9,865 nucleotides of DNA. Origin: Clostridioides sp. (GTDB taxonomy: Bacteria > Bacillota > Clostridia > Peptostreptococcales > Peptostreptococcaceae). The stretch lies in NCBI GenBank assembly GCA_031272305.1, contig JAISUA010000025.1, forward strand, positions 1-9,865, given 5' to 3'. The notes under the pieces were generated by a model, which saw only the letters and a program-made list of their open reading frames with translations, was not told the origin of the DNA and did no database searches. The translations under genes were made by a program, and so were the position numbers. Shown here piece after piece: positions 6,009 through 9,865 of this stretch; position 1 is the first letter of the stretch; every line of letters starts with the position of its first letter.

Positions 6009-6075
6009 TTATTATGAGAAGTGCATATGATAGAAAACGGATGTTTTCACGTTTCGAACCAAGTAGGAAAGTTCG
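6009..6075 (-). repeat. Right arm of the 67-bp inverted repeat flanking rpsT
   Basis: Reverse-complement partner of 5365-5431, with five mismatches; diverged homology continues inward to about 5985. The outer stem of the hairpin seen in the left arm is partly lost here (ACGTTTC instead of GCACTTC), while GAAAAC/GTTTTC is kept. It lies in the rpsT-gpr intergenic region. Confidence 0.9.
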
Positions 6076-6260
6076 AGTATAGTGAACTTGTGGAAATTTT
6101 TACAAAACATATTTGATAAATTTATAAATAAATATTATCTTAGAAAGAAAAAATATTTATGAAAAATATTTACAGAAGAAAAAAATTTCCTCAAAGTGTT
6201 ATAGAAGTAGAAAAAAATGTTAAAACTTAATTACATAAAAGGAAATTATGGAGGTTATCT
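6076..6260. other. AT-rich leader region before gpr, nothing firm
   Basis: AAGTTC...GAACTT (6069-6089) can form a small hairpin. AAAATATTTATG and AAAATATTTACA near 6151-6174 are a short local duplication. I saw no sigma-G promoter (-35 GNATR, -10 CATNNTA) at proper spacing that I would defend. Confidence 0.35.
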
Positions 6261-7208
6261 ATGCAAATAAGAACAGATTTGGCTATTGAAATGAAAGAAG
6301 TATTTGAAGAGAGCAGAAATAGTACAAGCATAAATGGTGTTGAAGTTGAGAACAAAGAGTTTGAGGATTGCAAAATAACTATAGTTGAGATAAAAACTGA
6401 TGAGGGTTCACAGATAATGAATAAAGATAAGGGAAAATATATAACTATAGAAAGTAAACTGATGAGATATGACGATGAAGAATCACGAGAAAAAATGATA
6501 GAATATGTGAAAAATGAGTTGATAAATATATTTGGAACTGATAAGCATAAAACGACTCTTATAATTGGACTTGGAAATTGGAATATTACTCCTGACGCTC
6601 TAGGTCCAAAAACAGTATCAAAAACTCTTATCACTAGACACATATTCAAAAGTTACCACAAAGATTATGATGACGATTTTAGTGAAGTAGCAGGTCTTAG
6701 TCCAGGAGTAATGGGTATAACAGGAATTGAAACAGGAGAAATTGTTAAATCATTAGTAGATATAATTCATCCAGATAGAGTGATTGCTATTGATGCTCTT
6801 GCTTCAAGAAGAATGGATAGGGTGAATTCTACGATTCAAATATCAACATCTGGAATCACACCTGGAAAAGGTGTTGGTAACGCAAGAATGACTTTAAATA
6901 AAGAAAATTTGGGTGTTGATGTAATAGCTATAGGAGTGCCTACAGTAGTCGATGCAGCGACGCTTACAACAGATGTATTAGAGATTGCCATTGACAATCT
7001 AATACAACAATCAAACGAAAATGATTCGTTTTATAATTTACTAAAAAATATCAAAGACGATGAAAAATATCAATTAATAAAAGAGTCTTTAGATCCATAT
7101 GACAAAAATCTTATAGTTACACCAAAAGATATTGATGAAGAAATTGAAAATGCTGCGATTATTATAAGTGAAGCGTTGAACAGAACATTGCATCCAGGTA
7201 GAATTTAA
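6261..7208 (+). CDS. gpr: GPR germination protease for small acid-soluble spore proteins
   Basis: GPR is made as a zymogen in the forespore and cuts SASPs early in germination, freeing DNA and supplying amino acids. The 315-aa product starts MQIRTDLAIEMKE; RTDLA is the conserved zymogen-cleavage region, so the propeptide is very short, as is usual in clostridia compared with about 370 aa in Bacillus. Conserved blocks are GLGNWNITPDALGPKT (103-118) and AGLSPGVMGITGIETGEI (144-161), then VIAIDALASRR (174-184) and GVGNAR (204-209). Asp112 and Asp178 correspond to the two aspartates proposed as catalytic in this A25 family. The C-terminus HPGRI is also typical. GGAGG lies 6 bp before the ATG. The gene is intact and heads a gpr-spoIIP pair in the conserved order. 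Confidence 0.96.
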   Translation: MQIRTDLAIEMKEVFEESRNSTSINGVEVENKEFEDCKITIVEIKTDEGSQIMNKDKGKYITIESKLMRYDDEESREKMIEYVKNELINIFGTDKHKTTLIIGLGNWNITPDALGPKTVSKTLITRHIFKSYHKDYDDDFSEVAGLSPGVMGITGIETGEIVKSLVDIIHPDRVIAIDALASRRMDRVNSTIQISTSGITPGKGVGNARMTLNKENLGVDVIAIGVPTVVDAATLTTDVLEIAIDNLIQQSNENDSFYNLLKNIKDDEKYQLIKESLDPYDKNLIVTPKDIDEEIENAAIIISEALNRTLHPGRI

Positions 7209-7209
7209 A

Positions 7210-7281
7210 AAAAACTAAATATATAAAAAGTTATAATGAAAAAGTAAAAACTAAATATATGAAAAGTTATAATGAAAATAT
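7210..7281. repeat. Two tandem 36-bp repeats right after gpr
   Basis: AAAAACTAAATATAT is followed by AAAAGTTATAATGAAAA at 7210-7245 and again at 7246-7281, differing at only a few positions. The array starts 2 bp after the gpr stop and fills more than half of the gpr-spoIIP gap. Confidence 0.85.
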
Positions 7282-7330
7282 TTTGTATAAATTTTTTATT
7301 AATAGTTTATATTGATGGGAGGAACAGAAG

Positions 7331-8368
7331 ATGAAGTTTTTAAAAAAAACATTGAAAATTTGTTTAGTTACGAGTTTGATTATAGGAATTTTTTCTAATT
7401 ATTCATATGCAATAAATAAAGATGATTTTCTAAATATGCTGATTAAATCATCATATCCAGAAGTTTCGACTTCGAGTAATACAAAAGTAAAAAACGATGT
7501 AGATTCAACTAAAAATCAAACTAATACAACTGAAAGTAAGGAAAAAAGCAGTGCAAGTGAAAGCAAAAGTACAAATACAAATACAAGTGAAGATTCTGAT
7601 TATGTAAAAATTTATGTAGGTGAAGAAAATATACCAAAAGATGAAACAAAGGATTCTACATTGAGTACTTCTGCAACATTAAATGTTGATGGTTATGTTT
7701 CAGCTATTGATTACAAAAATAATATTAGAGTGACAAGTGAAAAACCACAAATTTTGATATATCATACACACAGTTGCGAAACATATGCAGATTCTAATGC
7801 TGGAAATTATCATTCTACAGATATAAAAAATTCAGTAATGGAAGTAGGAAGTGTGCTTACAGACGAGCTTACAAAAGATGGTTGGGGAGTAGTGCATAGT
7901 ACAAAATATCATGACTTGGATTTCAAGACAGCGTATGCAAGCAGTCTAAAGACAGCACAAGAAGAAATAAGTAAGTATAAAACAATACAACTTGCAATAG
8001 ATTTGCATAGAGAAGGTTTAGATTTGGAAGGTGATAATGCCGAGCAAAAATTACACGATAGATATACAACTAAAATAGACGGCAAAAATGTTGCTAAATT
8101 TTTCTTTGTTATAGGTGGGAAAAATGAAAACTCAGCACAACTAAAAAAAATGGCTGAAGAGATAACTGCTATAGCAGAAAAAAAATATCCAGGAATAACA
8201 GCTCCAATCATAGAGAAGGATTATGCGAAATTCAATCAATTTGTAACACCAAATCATAATCTAATAGAAGTAGGAAGCAATGGCTCTACAGTTGAAGAAG
8301 CAAAAGCATCAGCAGTATATTTGGCAGATGTATTAAACGAATACTATGCACAAAAACTAACAAAATAA
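7331..8368 (+). CDS. spoIIP: SpoIIP stage II sporulation amidase/endopeptidase
   Basis: SpoIIP, with SpoIID and SpoIIM, degrades septal peptidoglycan during engulfment; it cuts stem peptides from glycan and cross-links. The 345-aa product has an N-terminal signal or anchor (KK...CLVTSLIIGIFSNYSYA, 5-27). A Ser/Thr/Asn/Lys-rich linker at about 45-90 carries no obvious domain, and the catalytic domain runs from about 139 to the end. Zinc-site features are HTHSCETY (145-152; His145, Glu150), DLHRE (224-228; His226) and PNHNLIEVGS (307-316; Glu313). The family usually has HTHxxExY, so the Glu is kept. The DLHRD signature reads DLHRE here. GGGAGG lies 8 bp before the ATG. The gene follows gpr after a 122-bp gap with a tandem repeat and is followed 24 bp later by a small membrane protein. 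Identity is firm; activity is inferred. Confidence 0.93.
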   Translation: MKFLKKTLKICLVTSLIIGIFSNYSYAINKDDFLNMLIKSSYPEVSTSSNTKVKNDVDSTKNQTNTTESKEKSSASESKSTNTNTSEDSDYVKIYVGEENIPKDETKDSTLSTSATLNVDGYVSAIDYKNNIRVTSEKPQILIYHTHSCETYADSNAGNYHSTDIKNSVMEVGSVLTDELTKDGWGVVHSTKYHDLDFKTAYASSLKTAQEEISKYKTIQLAIDLHREGLDLEGDNAEQKLHDRYTTKIDGKNVAKFFFVIGGKNENSAQLKKMAEEITAIAEKKYPGITAPIIEKDYAKFNQFVTPNHNLIEVGSNGSTVEEAKASAVYLADVLNEYYAQKLTK

Positions 8369-8392
8369 AAAGATTTTGAAAGGAACTAAGGT

Positions 8393-8602
8393 GTGAATAT
8401 AAAATTAAAAGGATTTTGTATAGTTTTAGTTAGAACTTTAGTAATATGTATAATGATAGTAGCAACAACAATATCACTGTATATTGTAGATCAAAACGCA
8501 AAACAAACATTAGGAGAAGAAACGAAACCATTTGTATTTAACATAGATGAAATACAAAACATAAAACATTGGTTTAACGAAATTACAAATATTTATCAAT
8601 GA
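8393..8602 (+). CDS. Small single-pass membrane protein downstream of spoIIP (yqxA position)
   Basis: The 69-aa product has one hydrophobic helix (about 9-32) after a short basic start (MNIKLKGF). A hydrophilic tail follows, VDQNAKQTLGEETKPFVFNIDEIQNIKHWFNEI in two parts split at about residue 47. Translation starts at GTG (8393) with AAAGGA 8 nt upstream, and the start is only 24 bp from the spoIIP stop, so the two are probably co-transcribed. In B. subtilis the gene after spoIIP is yqxA (DUF3679), also a small membrane protein. This one is a positional equivalent, but I cannot claim sequence homology. Function unknown; helping SpoIIP or acting at the engulfing membrane is only a guess from context. 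A large hairpin at 8618-8720 follows. Confidence 0.7.
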   Translation: MNIKLKGFCIVLVRTLVICIMIVATTISLYIVDQNAKQTLGEETKPFVFNIDEIQNIKHWFNEITNIYQ

Positions 8603-8617
8603 ATTTATGTTTAAAAA

Positions 8618-8720
8618 AGAGGAGATGTTGAATGTTGTTTGTAAGATTCGATTTGAGCTTTTACCTCACACGTAGTGTGAAATAAGCGAACGAATCTGAA
8701 ACAATTTCATCATCTCCTCT
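8618..8720. terminator. Long imperfect hairpin between convergent genes, likely bidirectional terminator
   Basis: AGAGGAGATG (8618-8627) pairs with CATCTCCTCT (8711-8720). Further in, AGATTCG (8644-8650) pairs with CGAATCT (8691-8697), and TCACAC (8666-8671) with GTGTGA (8675-8680) around a 3-nt loop. A-run before and T-run after (ATATTTTT) fit a terminator in both directions, between the 69-aa gene and the convergent aminopeptidase gene. It is far longer than a plain terminator. Confidence 0.6.
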
Positions 8721-8782
8721 ATATTTTTAACTTAATTAACTCGATAAATAAAAAGTTTGTTTTCTGATTACTACTAATTTTT

Positions 8783-9865
8783 TTATTTTCCGATTACTAC
8801 TAATTCTTTTGGATATTTGTTTAATACTTCGCAACCATCTTCTGTTACTAATACTAGGTCTTCTATTCTTACACCAACATCTCCTTGTAGGTAGATACCT
8901 GGTTCTATTGAGAATATCATTCCAGGTTGAGCAACTGTTTCATTTAAAGAAGAAACATCACCTTTGTCATGATCTTCAAGTCCTATGAAGTGACCAGTTC
9001 TATGTGTGAAGTATGGTCCATAACCTTTTTCTGTGATATAATCACGACAAGCTGCATCTATGTCACACATTCTAACACCAGGTTTAACTAAAGCTTCAGC
9101 TCTCTTTTGTGCTTCAAGAACAGTTTCGAATACTTCTCTTGATTTTTCAGGAACTTCTTTGTAGAAAATAGTTCTTGTCATATCAGAGCAGTAGTGATCT
9201 TTTACGCAACCGATATCTATCATAATTACATCTCCAGGTTTAACATTAACATCTCTAGCGATTGCATGAGGATCTGCTGCGTTTGCTCCAAAGGCAATGA
9301 TAGGAGTAAATGAAAATCCTTCAGCTCCGCCTTCTTTGTAAATTTGACCAAGAATATCTGTAAGTTCTTTTTCAGTTAGATTTTCTTCAGTTAATTTTTC
9401 GTTCATAAGATTTATAAGTTTTTCGATACTTTCATCGTTTAATTTTGAAGCTGCTCTCATTAGTTCTTTTTCTTTTTCATCTTTGATCATTCTAAGATTG
9501 TCAACCATATCAGAAGCGACTTTGTATTCAACGTCGTTACGTTGTTCCATTAGACCAAGTAAAAATCTTGCTGGCCAATTCTTGTCAATTCCAAGAACTT
9601 TTCCTCCTTCAACACGTTTTGTTAAGATGTCGATAGGATTTTCACTATCGCTAAAATAAACGATTTCCATTCCTAGGTCGTCATGAATAGGGAATAATTC
9701 ACTTACAACGAATGTATGATTTCCATTTACGTTTAGATATAATGCAAGCATTCTTTCTTGAGAATGTATTTCTTGATTAAGTAAGTAGAATATAGCAGTA
9801 GAATCACTTATTATTATTTGATCGATACCACTTGATTTCATTTGATCAATAGCTCTTGCTAATCT
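8783..9865 (-). CDS. M24B-family Xaa-Pro aminopeptidase (aminopeptidase P), N-terminus beyond the window
   Basis: This enzyme removes an N-terminal residue that precedes proline, using two divalent metal ions, probably in the cytoplasm for peptide use. Numbering from the first Met in view (9841), the five metal ligands are all present: Asp209 (MIDIG), Asp220 (SDMTRT), His284 (TGHFIG), Glu313 (SIEPG) and Glu327 (VRIEDL). His192 (DPHA) and PGVRMCDIDAACRDYI are further pita-bread fold features. An N-terminal creatinase-like domain occupies about 1-115. Upstream of that Met the reading frame stays open to the edge (RLARAIDQ), which is normal sequence for this family, so the real start lies outside. 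Gene name pepP or pepQ cannot be settled from this alone. It is convergent with the spoIIP unit and occupies the place where lepA usually follows. Confidence 0.93.
   Translation of the reverse strand, partial: RLARAIDQMKSSGIDQIIISDSTAIFYLLNQEIHSQERMLALYLNVNGNHTFVVSELFPIHDDLGMEIVYFSDSENPIDILTKRVEGGKVLGIDKNWPARFLLGLMEQRNDVEYKVASDMVDNLRMIKDEKEKELMRAASKLNDESIEKLINLMNEKLTEENLTEKELTDILGQIYKEGGAEGFSFTPIIAFGANAADPHAIARDVNVKPGDVIMIDIGCVKDHYCSDMTRTIFYKEVPEKSREVFETVLEAQKRAEALVKPGVRMCDIDAACRDYITEKGYGPYFTHRTGHFIGLEDHDKGDVSSLNETVAQPGMIFSIEPGIYLQGDVGVRIEDLVLVTEDGCEVLNKYPKELVVIGK

Noticed and set aside
6227..6649. Minus-strand open frame of 140 codons over the gpr start
   Set aside because: Antisense to the conserved GPR coding sequence; composition is hydrophobic as expected for a complementary frame.
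7909..8211. Minus-strand open frame of 100 codons
   Set aside because: Antisense shadow of the SpoIIP catalytic domain; no start signal.

Overview
The window is very AT-rich DNA from a Gram-positive endospore-lineage bacterium, most probably a Clostridia/Tissierellia-type anaerobe. The evidence is GGAGG-type ribosome binding sites, three sporulation or germination proteins (YabG, GPR, SpoIIP), and the gene block comEC - holA - rpsT(reverse) - gpr - spoIIP - small membrane protein. That block is the well-known order seen around B. subtilis comEC-holA-rpsT-gpr-spoIIP-yqxA. A family such as Peptostreptococcaceae would fit, but that is a guess.

Left part (1-2540). The window opens inside the leader-distal end of a CRISPR array with 36-bp repeats of the type II-A / S. 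thermophilus CRISPR1 kind. The array ends in a half-degenerate repeat fused to a bidirectional terminator. Next comes yabG on the minus strand. Beyond its start lies a repeat-rich patch holding 22-bp tandem repeats, three decayed CRISPR repeats separated by 28-nt relic spacers (not explained by the active array), and 35-bp tandem repeats. A DUF3784-type four-helix membrane protein follows. Two diverged copies of a 72-bp promoter-plus-hairpin module, exactly 2085 bp apart, sit on either side of this segment. Each looks like a unit for a very short RNA of about 36-38 nt.

Middle (2541-6260). Six 17-19 bp tandem repeats precede a comEC that has the OB/DUF4131 and membrane channel regions but no metallo-beta-lactamase domain. 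Then come holA (DNA polymerase III delta) and, convergent to it, rpsT (ribosomal protein S20, TTG start). rpsT has its own terminator and a probable promoter, and it is bracketed by a 67-bp inverted repeat (62/67 identical).

Right part (6261-9865). gpr and spoIIP point rightward and are followed by a 69-aa single-pass membrane protein in the position of yqxA. A roughly 100-bp imperfect hairpin separates these from a convergent M24B aminopeptidase P whose N-terminus runs off the right edge. lepA, the usual next gene in the conserved block, is not here.

The genes are mostly housekeeping and sporulation functions. The unusual content is between them: at least six unrelated short tandem arrays, some including the stop codon of the preceding gene; the paired promoter-hairpin modules; the decayed CRISPR array; and the inverted repeat around rpsT.
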